From Mucilaginibacter mali (GTDB taxonomy: Bacteria > Bacteroidota > Bacteroidia > Sphingobacteriales > Sphingobacteriaceae), in the NCBI RefSeq assembly GCF_013283875.1, contig NZ_CP054139.1, positions 496,001 through 560,000 of the forward strand: a stretch of 64,000 nucleotides of DNA. The letters are read 5' to 3'. The position numbers were made by a program, and so were the translations under genes. Below the pieces are notes generated by a model that did not search any database, was not told the origin of the DNA, and was given only the letters and a program-made list of their open reading frames with translations. Below are positions 8,765-17,786 of the stretch, piece after piece (the stretch's first letter is position 1; every line of letters starts with the position of its first letter).

Positions 8765-10147
8765 ATGAATACGCTGATACTCATATCTGTTTTACCTATA
8801 CTGCTGTTGTACCTGGGCTTGTACAAAGCCAAAAACGCGCTGTTGCCTATTACCATTACCGGCTTATTAGTTGCCCTGGGTTTAGGTATTGCGCAATGGA
8901 ATGCCGTTGCCGAACCTATTTACAGCGGCATGATGCAGTTTGACAGGTTCGCTATCGCGTTTTCGGGTGTTACGATACTGTCGACCGTATTGATCCTGAT
9001 GCTATCAAAGGATTATTTCGAGCGGATCAGCGACCATGTGGCCGAATACTATGCCATCATCCTGTTCGCCCTTGCAGGGATCATCGTAATGGTATCGTAC
9101 CATAACCTTACGATGCTGTTTATTGGTATCGAGATCATGTCGGTAAGCTTATACATATTGGCAGGTATCAAAAAGAACGATTTCGCATCAAACGAAGCTG
9201 CTTTAAAATACTTCCTGATGGGCGCGTTCTCTACCGGTTTCCTGCTGTTTGGCATTACGCTCATCTACGGTTCGGTAGGTTCGTTCGACCTGGATGTTAT
9301 CCGCGACTGGGCCTTAACCCATACCAGCAAAACACCCGATGCCATGTTTTATACCGGCATTATGCTGATGATCGTTGGCCTTTGCTTTAAAGTAGGCGCC
9401 GCACCATTCCACTTCTGGACACCGGACGTATACGAAGGCGCGCCAACGCTGATCACCGCGTTTATGTCGACTGTTGTTAAAACTGCGGGCTTCGCAGCAT
9501 TTTTAAGGTTATTTTCGGTTTGCTTTACTTCGATATCCGAAGTTTGGGTGCCGACCCTAATGGCCATCACTATCCTTACTTTATGTGTAGGCAATATCAC
9601 CGCCCTGTATCAACATAGCTTTAAAAGGATGCTGGCATTTTCGAGTATCTCGCATGCCGGTTATATGTTGTTTGCTATTGTGGCTTTGGGGGCAAACTCG
9701 GGTAACTCGGTGTTTGTGTATGCCATCGCTTATTCGGTAGCATCGATCATTGCCTTCGCGGTATTGATTTTGGTTCAGCAGCAATCGGGCAACGATAATT
9801 TTGAGAGTTTCAACGGTTTGGGTAAAAGCAATCCGTTCCTGGCGCTTGTGCTTACTATCGCAATGCTGTCGTTGGCAGGTATACCGCTTACCGCGGGCTT
9901 TATGGGTAAGTTCCTGATGTTCTCGGGCGCTATGGCCAAAATGCAGATCTGGATGATCCTGATAGCGGTGGTAAATGCCATCATCAGCATATTCTACTAT
10001 TTCAGGGTCATCGTGGCCATGTATTTCCGCAGCGCCGAGCGTACCGAACTGGCTATCCCGGGCTATTTTAATGTAGTACTGGCTTTATCGGCCATTATTA
10101 CCTTAATAGTTGGTATATACCCCGGCTTTATTTCCAATCTTATTTAA
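8765..10147 (+). CDS. nuoN: NADH-quinone oxidoreductase subunit N (antiporter-like)
   Basis: Third antiporter-like subunit and last gene of the nuo operon. The 460-residue polytopic protein carries FIGIEIMSVSLYILAGIKKN (conserved glutamate of helix 5), KVGAAPFHFWTPDVYEGAPT, the family signature with the discontinuous helix, and KRMLAFSSISHAGYMLFAI. It follows nuoM after 28 bases. No clear terminator was found before the next gene, dedA, but a partial promoter box (TAGTTTTA, 10182-10189) suggests the next gene can start its own transcript. Confidence 0.95.
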   Translation: MNTLILISVLPILLLYLGLYKAKNALLPITITGLLVALGLGIAQWNAVAEPIYSGMMQFDRFAIAFSGVTILSTVLILMLSKDYFERISDHVAEYYAIILFALAGIIVMVSYHNLTMLFIGIEIMSVSLYILAGIKKNDFASNEAALKYFLMGAFSTGFLLFGITLIYGSVGSFDLDVIRDWALTHTSKTPDAMFYTGIMLMIVGLCFKVGAAPFHFWTPDVYEGAPTLITAFMSTVVKTAGFAAFLRLFSVCFTSISEVWVPTLMAITILTLCVGNITALYQHSFKRMLAFSSISHAGYMLFAIVALGANSGNSVFVYAIAYSVASIIAFAVLILVQQQSGNDNFESFNGLGKSNPFLALVLTIAMLSLAGIPLTAGFMGKFLMFSGAMAKMQIWMILIAVVNAIISIFYYFRVIVAMYFRSAERTELAIPGYFNVVLALSAIITLIVGIYPGFISNLI

Positions 10148-10201
10148 TATTAAGTATTGATTACAAATTAAATAATATTTGTAGTTTTACTTAATAGCCG
10201 A

Positions 10202-10858
10202 ATGGAAAGTTTCTGGGAACACCTACACAATTTAACCGATGCCGATTCCATCATAAGTACGGGGGGATTTTACCTTTTGCTTATTGTTGTTTACGCAGAA
10301 ACGGGCCTGTTCTTCGGGTTTTTTCTGCCCGGTGATTACCTGCTATTTTTAGCCGGACTGCTTTGTGCCACAGGTATTTTAGATGTACCGGTATATGTGC
10401 TCATCGGCTCGTTGATCGTAGCAGGCATTTTGGGCAATTATACCGGCTACTGGTTTGGCTACCGAACGGGGCCGCTGCTATTTTCAAAGAACGAATCCCT
10501 ATTCTTTAAGAAACGTTATGTAACCATGGCCGAGGCCTTTTATGGGAAATATGGCGGCATGGCATTGGTTTTAGGCAGATTTTTCCCAATAATCAGAACT
10601 TTTGCACCTATCTTTGCAGGGGTTGTAAAGGTGGATATCAAAAAGTTCACTATCTACAATATTATTGGTAGCGTAGCCTGGGTGAGCATATTAACCTTAA
10701 CCGGCTTTTTTTTAGGGCTTAAATACCCCAACCTGAAATACTACCTGCAATACGTGATACTGGGGCTGATCGTAGTAACCAGTATCCCGCTTATAATAGC
10801 ATTTGTAAAGCGAAAGAGCTTCGGCAATGCAGGCGATGATAAAACAAATAAAGAGTAA
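10202..10858 (+). CDS. DedA family membrane protein (VTT domain)
   Basis: DedA/VTT-domain proteins are inner-membrane proteins implicated in recycling undecaprenyl phosphate or phospholipids across the membrane. The 218-residue sequence has a reentrant-like N-terminal region with FFGFFLPGDYLLFLAGLLC and the diagnostic block GRFFPIIRTFAPIFAGV (about residues 122-138), whose arginines are conserved in the family. The C-terminus ends in a hydrophobic helix followed by a basic tail. It sits between nuoN and the pyrophosphatase gene in the same orientation. The specific substrate cannot be deduced. Confidence 0.88.
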   Translation: MESFWEHLHNLTDADSIISTGGFYLLLIVVYAETGLFFGFFLPGDYLLFLAGLLCATGILDVPVYVLIGSLIVAGILGNYTGYWFGYRTGPLLFSKNESLFFKKRYVTMAEAFYGKYGGMALVLGRFFPIIRTFAPIFAGVVKVDIKKFTIYNIIGSVAWVSILTLTGFFLGLKYPNLKYYLQYVILGLIVVTSIPLIIAFVKRKSFGNAGDDKTNKE

Positions 10859-10876
10859 TAACATTTAATATAACGA

Positions 10877-11422
10877 ATGAGCACACAACACCCATGGCAC
10901 CAGGTATCGCCGGGCGAGGATATCCCGAATATAGTGAACGCGGTAATAGAGATACCCAAAGGATCGAAAGCGAAATACGAGATCGATAAAGATTCAGGCT
11001 TGCTGAAACTTGACCGTATATTGTTCTCATCGGTGATGTACCCGGCAAATTATGGCTTTATCCCGCAAACTTATTGTGATGATAAAGACCCTTTGGATAT
11101 ATTAGTACTTTGCAGCGCCGACGTTTACCCCATGTCGATGATCGAAGCAAAGGTGATTGGCGTAATGCACATGGTGGATAACGGCGAACAGGACGACAAG
11201 ATCATCGCGGTAGCGAAGAATGATATGTCGGTAAATTATATCGACGACCTGAACGAACTACCGCCGCATGCCATGAAAGAGATCGTACGCTTTTTCCAGG
11301 ATTATAAAGCCCTTGAAGGGAAAAACGTAACCATAGAGCACCTTTTAGGTAAGCCTTACGCGTATAAAGTAATTAAGGAAAGTCTGGCATTATACAACGA
11401 GACTTTCAAAGTTGAACAATAA
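10877..11422 (+). CDS. ppa: Inorganic pyrophosphatase (soluble family I)
   Basis: Cytoplasmic enzyme hydrolysing pyrophosphate to two phosphates, which pulls biosynthetic reactions forward. The family I signature D-x-D-P-x-D is seen as DKDPLD with D69, D71 and D74. It is preceded by the substrate-site segments [13 protein letters not shown] and [12 protein letters not shown]. At 181 residues it is of normal bacterial length. It follows dedA by 18 bases and precedes the CBS-domain gene by 9 bases, so it is probably co-transcribed with both. Confidence 0.96.
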   Translation: MSTQHPWHQVSPGEDIPNIVNAVIEIPKGSKAKYEIDKDSGLLKLDRILFSSVMYPANYGFIPQTYCDDKDPLDILVLCSADVYPMSMIEAKVIGVMHMVDNGEQDDKIIAVAKNDMSVNYIDDLNELPPHAMKEIVRFFQDYKALEGKNVTIEHLLGKPYAYKVIKESLALYNETFKVEQ

Positions 11423-11431
11423 AACAAATTA

Positions 11432-12775
11432 ATGGACCACCCCGTCGACCTACACGTCAGTTTTTTTGAGATAATTGCTACCTTATTCCTTGTTGCACTG
11501 AACGGGTTTTTCGTGGCAGCCGAATTTGCCATTGTAAGGGTAAGGGGGTCGCAAATAGAATTGCAGATCAAATCGGGTAGTACAGCAGCTAAGCTGGCCC
11601 GCAAGATCATGCACAACATGGATGGCTACCTGGCGGCAACGCAGCTGGGTGTTACCATCGCCTCGCTGGGGCTTGGTGTAGTGGGCGAGGAGGTGGTTAC
11701 CAAATGCATGCTCAGCCTGTTCGCGCTGTTTGGCGTGGTTATTACATCGCAGGCCATTATCACCACCAGCCATATCGTGGCGTTTGCCACTATCACCATA
11801 TTCCACATTGTATTTGGCGAGCTGGCGCCTAAGTCGATAGCCATACAACGTTCGGTACGTACCACGCTGGCTGTTTCGCTGCCGCTGCGCTTCTTCTTTG
11901 TGGCCTTTAAACCATTTATCTGGTTATTGAACGGCTTCGCGACATTCCTGTTAAAGCTGATCGGTATCAACAATATCAGCGAGGAGGCGCACCATAGTTC
12001 AGAAGAGTTACAGTACCTGCTGGAACAAGGTAAGGAAAGTGGCGCGCTGGATAGTACCGAACACGAACTGATCAAAAACGTATTCGATTTTAACGAACGT
12101 GTGGTGAAAAACATCATGGTGCCCCGTACTAAAATATCGGGCATGGATATCGATACTACCCGCGAGGAATTACTGGAACTGATCATCACCGAAGGCTACT
12201 CCCGTATGCCGGTTTACCAGGATAGTATCGATAAGATCATCGGCGTGGTGCATGCCAAGGATATCTTACCGTTGTTGGTACGTAACGAGCATTTTGAGCT
12301 AAAGAACGTGATCCGTAAGCCCTACTTCATTCCTGAAACCAAAAAGATAAACGATCTGATGGCCGAACTGCAGCAAAAGCGCATGCAGATAGCCATTGTG
12401 CTGGATGAGTTTGGCGGTACGGCTGGTATGGTAACGCTGGAAGATATCGTGGAAGAACTGGTGGGCGAGATACAGGACGAATTTGACGAAGAAAAGCCAA
12501 TTGTAGATAAAGTAAGCGACCGCGAATTTATAGTGAACGCCGTAGCATCTATTTATGATGTAAACAGCCACCTGCCGCACGACCTGCCCGAAGACGGCGA
12601 CTTTGATACCGTAAGCGGTTGGGTGAGCGAGATCTTCGGGAAGATACCCGAAGTTGGCGAACAACGCGAAGCTGATGGCTACAATATCACCGTGCTGAAA
12701 AAATCAGACCAGAACATTGAATCTGTAAAGCTGGAGCTGCTGCTGAACGAAGAAGACGCGGTAGACCTGCATTAA
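11432..12775 (+). CDS. Hemolysin/CorC family protein (DUF21-CBS-CBS-CorC_HlyC)
   Basis: Membrane protein of the CNNM/CorC group, associated with magnesium or other divalent cation efflux. An N-terminal DUF21/CNNM transmembrane domain (residues 1 to about 200, with FVAAEFAIVRVR and the helix VFGELAPKSIAIQ) is followed by two CBS domains (about 215-335, including VKNIMVPRTKISGMD and EFGGTAGMVTLEDIVEELVG). A C-terminal CorC_HlyC transporter-associated domain (about 350-440) ends the protein. Despite the family name, a haemolytic role is not implied. It sits in a tight co-directional run with ppa and rsmE. Confidence 0.92.
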   Translation: MDHPVDLHVSFFEIIATLFLVALNGFFVAAEFAIVRVRGSQIELQIKSGSTAAKLARKIMHNMDGYLAATQLGVTIASLGLGVVGEEVVTKCMLSLFALFGVVITSQAIITTSHIVAFATITIFHIVFGELAPKSIAIQRSVRTTLAVSLPLRFFFVAFKPFIWLLNGFATFLLKLIGINNISEEAHHSSEELQYLLEQGKESGALDSTEHELIKNVFDFNERVVKNIMVPRTKISGMDIDTTREELLELIITEGYSRMPVYQDSIDKIIGVVHAKDILPLLVRNEHFELKNVIRKPYFIPETKKINDLMAELQQKRMQIAIVLDEFGGTAGMVTLEDIVEELVGEIQDEFDEEKPIVDKVSDREFIVNAVASIYDVNSHLPHDLPEDGDFDTVSGWVSEIFGKIPEVGEQREADGYNITVLKKSDQNIESVKLELLLNEEDAVDLH

Positions 12776-12787
12776 TTGTAGCCGGCC

Positions 12788-13495
12788 ATGCACCTGTTCT
12801 ACACCCCCGATATTAATCCCGATGCCCAAAACTGGTTTTTAACCGAGGAGGAGAGCAAGCACTGTACCCGTGTGCTACGCCTGGAAAAGGGCGATCAAAT
12901 TAACCTGATAGACGGTAGGGGAGGATTTTATACAGCGACCATTTCCGATGCGCATCCCAAAAGAACCATCCTGCAAATTAATTCGGTAGTAACAGCATAT
13001 GGCAAGCGCAACCATTATCTGCACATCGCGGTAGCGCCAACTAAAAATCTGGACAGGTTGGAGTGGTTTTTAGAGAAGGCTACCGAGATCGGTATAGATG
13101 AGATCTCGCTGATCATCAGCCAGCGGTCTGAGCGTAAAGAGGCCAAGGTAGATCGTTTGAATAAGATCATTACTTCGGCTATCAAGCAATCACTTAAGGC
13201 TTATCACCCGGTATTGAACGAGGCGGTTAGCTTCAGTAAATTCCTGTCGCAGCCGTTTGAAGGGCAAAAATTTATTGCTCATTGCATTGATGGAGAGAAA
13301 GCTGAAATAAAGGATACGCTGCAATTGAAAGGTAACTATTTAGTGATGATTGGCCCGGAAGGCGATTTTACCGAAAAAGAAGTAGCTGACGCTTTACAAA
13401 ACGGATTTAAACCCATAACTTTAGGTGAAAGCAGGCTGCGCACCGAAACCGCCGCGCTGGAAGCCTGCTTTGAGATAAACTTTTTAAACCGCTAA
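12788..13495 (+). CDS. rsmE: 16S rRNA (uracil-1498-N3)-methyltransferase
   Basis: RsmE methylates U1498 of 16S rRNA using S-adenosylmethionine. The 235-residue sequence has the N-terminal PUA-like region (ESKHCTRVLRLEKGDQINLIDGRG). It also has the SPOUT knot motifs MIGPEGDFTEKEV near residue 187 and LGESRLRTETAALEA near residue 215, both typical of the family. ATKNLDRLEWFLEKATEIGI is another conserved block. It lies 12 bases after the CBS protein and 2 bases before the DUF4159 gene. Confidence 0.95.
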   Translation: MHLFYTPDINPDAQNWFLTEEESKHCTRVLRLEKGDQINLIDGRGGFYTATISDAHPKRTILQINSVVTAYGKRNHYLHIAVAPTKNLDRLEWFLEKATEIGIDEISLIISQRSERKEAKVDRLNKIITSAIKQSLKAYHPVLNEAVSFSKFLSQPFEGQKFIAHCIDGEKAEIKDTLQLKGNYLVMIGPEGDFTEKEVADALQNGFKPITLGESRLRTETAALEACFEINFLNR

Positions 13496-13497
13496 GT

Positions 13498-14157
13498 ATG
13501 AAATTAAGGTATGGGATAGCTTTGGTGCTGGTGTTTTGCCTGTTCACGGGTTTTCATGCCCCCTCATACCGGATGGCCAAGCTGAAATATAACGGCGGGG
13601 GCGATTGGTATGGCGACCGCACAGCCCTGCCCAATCTCATTAAGTTTTGCAACGAAAATTTAAAGACCAACTTCCAGGCCGAGGACGAGATAGTGGAAGC
13701 CGGAAGCGCCGAGGTGTTCAATTATCCGTTTATTTTTATGACGGGCCACGGCAACGTGATCTTTAGTGATACCGAGGCGCGCAACCTGCGCAAATATCTT
13801 ACCGGCGGCGGTTTTTTGCATATCGATGATAATTATGGTTTAGACCAGTTTATCCGCCCGCAGATGAAAAAGGTATTCCCCGAATTGGATTTTGTGGAGT
13901 TGCCGGTGAACCACCCTATCTACCACCAGAAATATGATTTCCCTGCCGGATTACCCAAAATACATGAGCACGATGGCACCCGCGCGCAGGGCTTCGGCCT
14001 GATCTATAAAGGCCGCCTGGTATGCTTTTACACCTACGAGTGCGACCTGGGCAACGGCTGGGAAGATTTTGGCACCTACGCCAACGATACCCAGGAAGCC
14101 CGCCTTAAAGCCCTTAAAATGGGCGCTAACTTAATTCAATACGTACTTACCCAGTAA
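13498..14157 (+). CDS. DUF4159 domain-containing exported protein
   Basis: The sequence starts with a probable signal peptide (residues 1 to about 20) followed by a DUF4159 domain covering the rest. Recognised blocks are RMAKLKYNGGGDWYGDRTALPNL, FIFMTGHGNVIFSDTE, a GGGFLHIDDNYG loop and the C-terminal CDLGNGWED. The family has a glutamine-amidotransferase-like fold, but its function is not known to me. In Bacteroidota it is often seen near MoxR/VWA clusters, which are not present here. The start is two bases after rsmE, implying co-transcription. Confidence 0.85.
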   Translation: MKLRYGIALVLVFCLFTGFHAPSYRMAKLKYNGGGDWYGDRTALPNLIKFCNENLKTNFQAEDEIVEAGSAEVFNYPFIFMTGHGNVIFSDTEARNLRKYLTGGGFLHIDDNYGLDQFIRPQMKKVFPELDFVELPVNHPIYHQKYDFPAGLPKIHEHDGTRAQGFGLIYKGRLVCFYTYECDLGNGWEDFGTYANDTQEARLKALKMGANLIQYVLTQ

Positions 14158-14161
14158 ACAT

Positions 14162-14659
14162 ATGTACCGCATAAAAGTAAACGACAAGTTTGATTTTGAG
14201 GCCAAACGCAATAAAGGCGCACTAACCGTTAATGGCGAACAAGCCACTGCCGATATTCAAAAATTGGGTAAGCAAGGCTATCACCTGTTGCACAACAACG
14301 CATCCTACAATGCCGAGGTAGTTAGCTTTGACGCGGAAGGGAAAACTGCCGAGATAAAGGTGAACGGTAATACCTACCAGGTATCAGCACAGGATCAGTT
14401 CGATCTGCTGCTCGATCAGTTGGGGATGAGCAGCAAGGATAGCTCAAAGATCAGCGAGATAAAAGCCCCCATGCCCGGTCTGGTGCTGAAGATATTTGTA
14501 AACGATGGCGACGAGGTTAAAAAAGGCGATAACCTGTTTATACTGGAAGCCATGAAGATGGAGAACATCATTAAAGCTCCCGCCGATGTAACCATTAAAG
14601 CCACCAAAATAAAACCCGGTGATAAAGTGGAAAAAGGGCAGGTACTGATGTTGTTTTAG
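14162..14659 (+). CDS. Biotin/lipoyl-binding carrier protein (acyl-CoA carboxylase BCCP-like)
   Basis: Small carrier protein whose C-terminal domain holds the biotinyl motif EAMKMEN, with the modified lysine at residue 132. The surrounding half-domain is typical (KAPMPGLVLKIFVNDGDEVKKGD before it, KIKPGDKVEKGQVLMLF after). The N-terminal half is a beta-rich extension (YRIKVNDKFDFEAK) seen in Bacteroidota propionyl- or acetyl-CoA carboxylase carriers. No carboxylase subunits are visible in the window, so the partner enzymes must lie elsewhere. It ends the co-directional run that begins with dedA. Confidence 0.87.
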   Translation: MYRIKVNDKFDFEAKRNKGALTVNGEQATADIQKLGKQGYHLLHNNASYNAEVVSFDAEGKTAEIKVNGNTYQVSAQDQFDLLLDQLGMSSKDSSKISEIKAPMPGLVLKIFVNDGDEVKKGDNLFILEAMKMENIIKAPADVTIKATKIKPGDKVEKGQVLMLF

Positions 14660-14687
14660 CGCGGTCTTTACGCTGATTAGGAAGTTT

Positions 14688-14827
14688 GTCATTTCGAACC
14701 CTTAGCGGGAGGGAAATAGCGGGGCAAGGGTGAGAAATCTTATACGATACGCTGAGTGGAAATGCATATCGTACAAGATTTCTCTTTCGCGCCAGTGCAC
14801 ATCCTCCCAGGCTCTATCGAAATAACA
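14688..14827. repeat. Palindromic intergenic element, family C, copy 1
   Basis: Element bounded by GTCATTTCGAAC and the partly inverted end ATCGAAATAAC. It contains GAGAAATCTTATACGATACG facing CGTACAAGATTTCTC as an inner stem. Words such as CTTGCCCCGCTAT are shared with the element at 58750-58903. The rest of the 14660-14959 gap (about 130 bases before the next gene) is A/T-rich, with a degenerate promoter box TATCTTGG at 14902-14909. Confidence 0.75.
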
Positions 14828-14959
14828 AACGGTATTTTGTTTCCAATCCCTAAAATTTGTTAAATCAGGCCGTTACAATTCAAAATACTAAATTTTTAGT
14901 TTATCTTGGGCTGATATTAAAACTTACCACACAAATTAAAGCGAACCCCGGCTTAATAG

Positions 14960-16585
14960 ATGAACCTTAAATCCTTGTCGCAGTTTTTTGCAAAAGACAA
15001 ATCGCACCGAATTTTAATTTTACTGGCTTGCCTGCTGGCCCTTGTTTTAGGTATACTTTCATGGAGCGTGCCGCCAGGCATCGACCCAGACCCATGCTGG
15101 GGCTTCCTTGTGATGGATGGCATCGCGAAGCACGCGCCCTGGAATACTTATATCACTGTCGATCCTTTTAATATCGCCAAAAATCATTACGAGTTTTTAG
15201 CCTGGTGGTCGCCGGGGCAATATTTGGTACCTTATCTATTTAAGTGCTTGTTGAATATCAATACGGCAAAAGCGGTAGCGGTTACCTTAATAGTGTGTAA
15301 CGTATTGGGATTGACGGGTTTTTACAAACTTTTTACCCGCCTGGGTTTTAGCAGGCAGGTATCGGCAATTACCATTGCGTTTGTGGCCACACAGTTGTTT
15401 TTTGTTAACTCGTACGTATACTTTTTAGGAGGCGAGGTTTTGCTGTTTGCTTTCTTAGGTTGGTTTTTGTATGGCTGTTTCAGCATCGAAAAAATAACAT
15501 GGCAGATATTGTTGTTTGTGTTTTTGGGCGGATTGCTGGGCTTCTTCGCCAAATCTTCAGTACTGTGGATGTTCGCTGCGGCGGTTGGTTGTATCTGGAT
15601 AAATGTGGGTATGGCTGAAACAGGCAGCAGCCATAAGCCCTGGTATGATAAAACCACGCTGTGGGCATGGATACGTAACGGCCTTTTGCTGGCCATCCCT
15701 TTTGTGGCCGCCCTGGCTGTCATTTATGTAGGTTATATGTCGAAGGGAGATAACCCTACATCGGATACCGGCCCCTTGCTGGTGTTGCCCGAAACATTTG
15801 GCTATCCACTGGCCGCGCCAATTCTTTCAGGCTTTTCGGTTGATGAACTGGTGGATGGGTTGATCTATCATACCGATGCACCGATGGTCTCGTACCAGGC
15901 GGCTATTATGATGATCGTGATCTTCGCGCTCGCCTGCATCGCTTTCGTGGCCTTTATTGGCAAACTATCGCATAATAAGAAGTATCCTGTTGTGCTGATC
16001 TTTTTTTATGCGTTGGGCACTGCGTTTTTCAGTTATATGTATATCAGGCAGGCTACTATATCGTACGAGGGCCGGCACTTCCGCATGATAGCGATGTTGT
16101 TTATGCCGGGATTTGTTTACCTGTTGATGAAGACAAAGGTAAGCAGGATGGTATTTTTTGCGATGTGGATAGCGTATGCATACTTAAGCTTTAACTCGTT
16201 TAAAATACAATACGTAGCCAACCGCCAAACGGCTAAGGGACCGGTAACCGGCTTTGTTCAGCAGGTTTATGATCAGGCTACTATTGATGAGGTGGTAAGG
16301 CTTGATCATATGCATTATAACGACGCCATATTTGTATTCAACGGGCCGGATATTGCTATGGAGGTAAAGCAAAATCGCACCATTATTAATGATGACGACA
16401 TGAACGAAACCGTATTTGCCAGTTTGAAGTATAGAGGTAAGGCGGGCACTATCTATATCATAACCCCAACACGCTACATCAAAAACGGCAAACTATCGGT
16501 GCTTACTAAAAGCTTTGTGGATTATCATCATTTTACCTACCGGCAAATAACGGCAGCGTATGGGATATCGGAGGCGAGAGAGTAA
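14960..16585 (+). CDS. Polytopic membrane protein of unknown function
   Basis: A 541-residue protein with about 10-12 predicted hydrophobic segments. A short basic N-terminus (MNLKSLSQFFAKDKSHR) leads into the first helix. A luminal-type loop follows (PPGIDPDPCWGFLVMDGIAKH), then alternating helices to about residue 430. The C-terminal 110 residues are soluble. The architecture (Asp-rich first loop, many helices, soluble tail) resembles GT-C-type glycosyltransferases or related lipid-linked sugar proteins. I could not see a decisive motif, so the function is left open. It stands alone between repeats and a small reverse-strand ORF. Confidence 0.8.
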   Translation: MNLKSLSQFFAKDKSHRILILLACLLALVLGILSWSVPPGIDPDPCWGFLVMDGIAKHAPWNTYITVDPFNIAKNHYEFLAWWSPGQYLVPYLFKCLLNINTAKAVAVTLIVCNVLGLTGFYKLFTRLGFSRQVSAITIAFVATQLFFVNSYVYFLGGEVLLFAFLGWFLYGCFSIEKITWQILLFVFLGGLLGFFAKSSVLWMFAAAVGCIWINVGMAETGSSHKPWYDKTTLWAWIRNGLLLAIPFVAALAVIYVGYMSKGDNPTSDTGPLLVLPETFGYPLAAPILSGFSVDELVDGLIYHTDAPMVSYQAAIMMIVIFALACIAFVAFIGKLSHNKKYPVVLIFFYALGTAFFSYMYIRQATISYEGRHFRMIAMLFMPGFVYLLMKTKVSRMVFFAMWIAYAYLSFNSFKIQYVANRQTAKGPVTGFVQQVYDQATIDEVVRLDHMHYNDAIFVFNGPDIAMEVKQNRTIINDDDMNETVFASLKYRGKAGTIYIITPTRYIKNGKLSVLTKSFVDYHHFTYRQITAAYGISEARE

Positions 16586-16586
16586 G

Positions 16587-16766
16587 CTATACGTCTCTCC
16601 TGTACTTTTTCATCATTTCATCCGTAGATTTCGTTTGTTCATTACGCACTTGTTGCCTGCCCCGTTCTATACCAGCTTTTACGCGATCGGGATACTCGTT
16701 CGTTTTCTCTGATAAGTTAAGATTATTATTGTGTTCTTTTCTGCCGTTCGTATGTTTGATGGTCAT
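16587..16766 (-). CDS. Small basic hypothetical protein (59 aa)
   Basis: The reverse strand from 16766 to 16587 reads a clean 59-residue frame starting MTIKHTNGRKEHNNNLNLSE and ending MKKYRRDV. It is hydrophilic, lysine/arginine-rich and has no signal peptide or membrane segment. It fills most of the gap between two forward genes, convergent with the membrane protein upstream. The reverse strand upstream of its ATG is A/T-rich, as expected for a start here. No family was recognised. It could be a small DNA- or RNA-binding protein or a chance ORF. Confidence 0.5.
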   Translation of the reverse strand: MTIKHTNGRKEHNNNLNLSEKTNEYPDRVKAGIERGRQQVRNEQTKSTDEMMKKYRRDV

Positions 16767-16850
16767 GAACTAATTTAAGAATTATTAACATTTATTTATG
16801 GAATAACGCTTCGCTGCACATCATCATGTTAATATTGAACCCGATTTAAC

Positions 16851-17297
16851 ATGAAGGCATTTTTAACCATTATTCTATTATCAACTATCGCTAAAGCCAC
16901 TTTTGCGCAAAGCGATACCGGGTATTTATTAAAAGCGGTTAAAGGCCCCATCATATATCGGGCCACCAACAAAGCCGTAACTGATACAAACAAAGGAAAG
17001 CGCCTGATTATATGCGGCCCCAGCCGCGGACGCCTGATGAGTGCCGTTACTGTGATATTTGTTCGGAATAAGCTAATTTATAAGTCGGATACAGGCAGGA
17101 ACAACGGGGGGGTGCTGGGCGGTTTAAACCCCCAACTAATTGCAAAAGTGAATGTATTGAATGGGATGCAGGCAGCTTCCAGATATGGCGATATTGCAAG
17201 ATACGGGACGATTGAGATATCTATCGATCCCATGAAGAACCGTCCGGCGTACCGCGAACTTAAAAAACAAATAGAAGAGGCAATAGCCAATAAGTAA
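16851..17297 (+). CDS. Exported orphan plug-like protein
   Basis: A 148-residue protein with a signal peptide (residues 1-19, ending TFAQ). The C-terminal half resembles the end of a TonB-dependent receptor plug domain. The run LNPQLIAKVNVLNGMQAASRYGDIARYGTIEISI follows the pattern 'positions specifying the loop, then YG.....G.i.i.tk' of SusC-type plugs. There is no barrel, and the protein ends with a charged helix (KKQIEEAIANK). Comparable short exported plug-only proteins occur in Bacteroidota, with unclear function. It converges on ispF with three bases between stops and no visible terminator. Confidence 0.7.
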   Translation: MKAFLTIILLSTIAKATFAQSDTGYLLKAVKGPIIYRATNKAVTDTNKGKRLIICGPSRGRLMSAVTVIFVRNKLIYKSDTGRNNGGVLGGLNPQLIAKVNVLNGMQAASRYGDIARYGTIEISIDPMKNRPAYRELKKQIEEAIANK

Positions 17298-17300
17298 AAC

Positions 17301-17783
17301 TTAAATCCGCTCTATCAAACAAACCGCATAAGCCACAACACCCTCTTCACGGCCAATAAAGCCCATTTGCTCGTTAGTGGTAGCTTTGATAGAGATATCC
17401 TCCTCGCTGATACCTGCGGCTTGTGCGATGTTGGCTTTCATGGCAGGTACATGCGGGTTTACTTTTGGCGCTTCCAGGCATATCATGGCATCGATATTGC
17501 CAATGGCCCAGCCTTTTTCCTTCAGCATTTCCATGACATGCTGTAACAGCACCAGGCTGCTGATGCCTTTCCAGCGGTCGTCGGTATTTTTAAAGTGATA
17601 GCCGATATCGCGCAGGTTGGCCGCGCCCAGCAGGGCATCGCAAATGGCATGCAGCAATACATCGGCGTCTGAGTGGCCGTATGCGCCAGATGTGTGTTCC
17701 AGCTTAACGCCGCCCATTATGAAAGGATGGTTTTGCCTTAGTTGATGTACATCAAACCCAAAGCCTACTTTTATTTTAGCCAT
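17301..17783 (-). CDS. ispF: 2-C-methyl-D-erythritol 2,4-cyclodiphosphate synthase
   Basis: IspF cyclises CDP-methylerythritol 2-phosphate to MEcPP in the non-mevalonate isoprenoid pathway. The 160-residue protein begins with the family signature KVGFGFDVHQL (metal ligands D11 and H13). It continues with AYGHSDADVLLHAICDALLGA, which includes the third metal-binding histidine, and DIGYHFKNTD. The C-terminal KATTNEQMGFIGREEGVVA completes the trimer active site. It lies three bases downstream of porV on the same strand and is probably co-transcribed with it. A polyprenyl synthase gene later in the window uses products of this pathway. Confidence 0.96.
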   Translation of the reverse strand: MAKIKVGFGFDVHQLRQNHPFIMGGVKLEHTSGAYGHSDADVLLHAICDALLGAANLRDIGYHFKNTDDRWKGISSLVLLQHVMEMLKEKGWAIGNIDAMICLEAPKVNPHVPAMKANIAQAAGISEEDISIKATTNEQMGFIGREEGVVAYAVCLIERI

Positions 17784-17786
17784 TAA

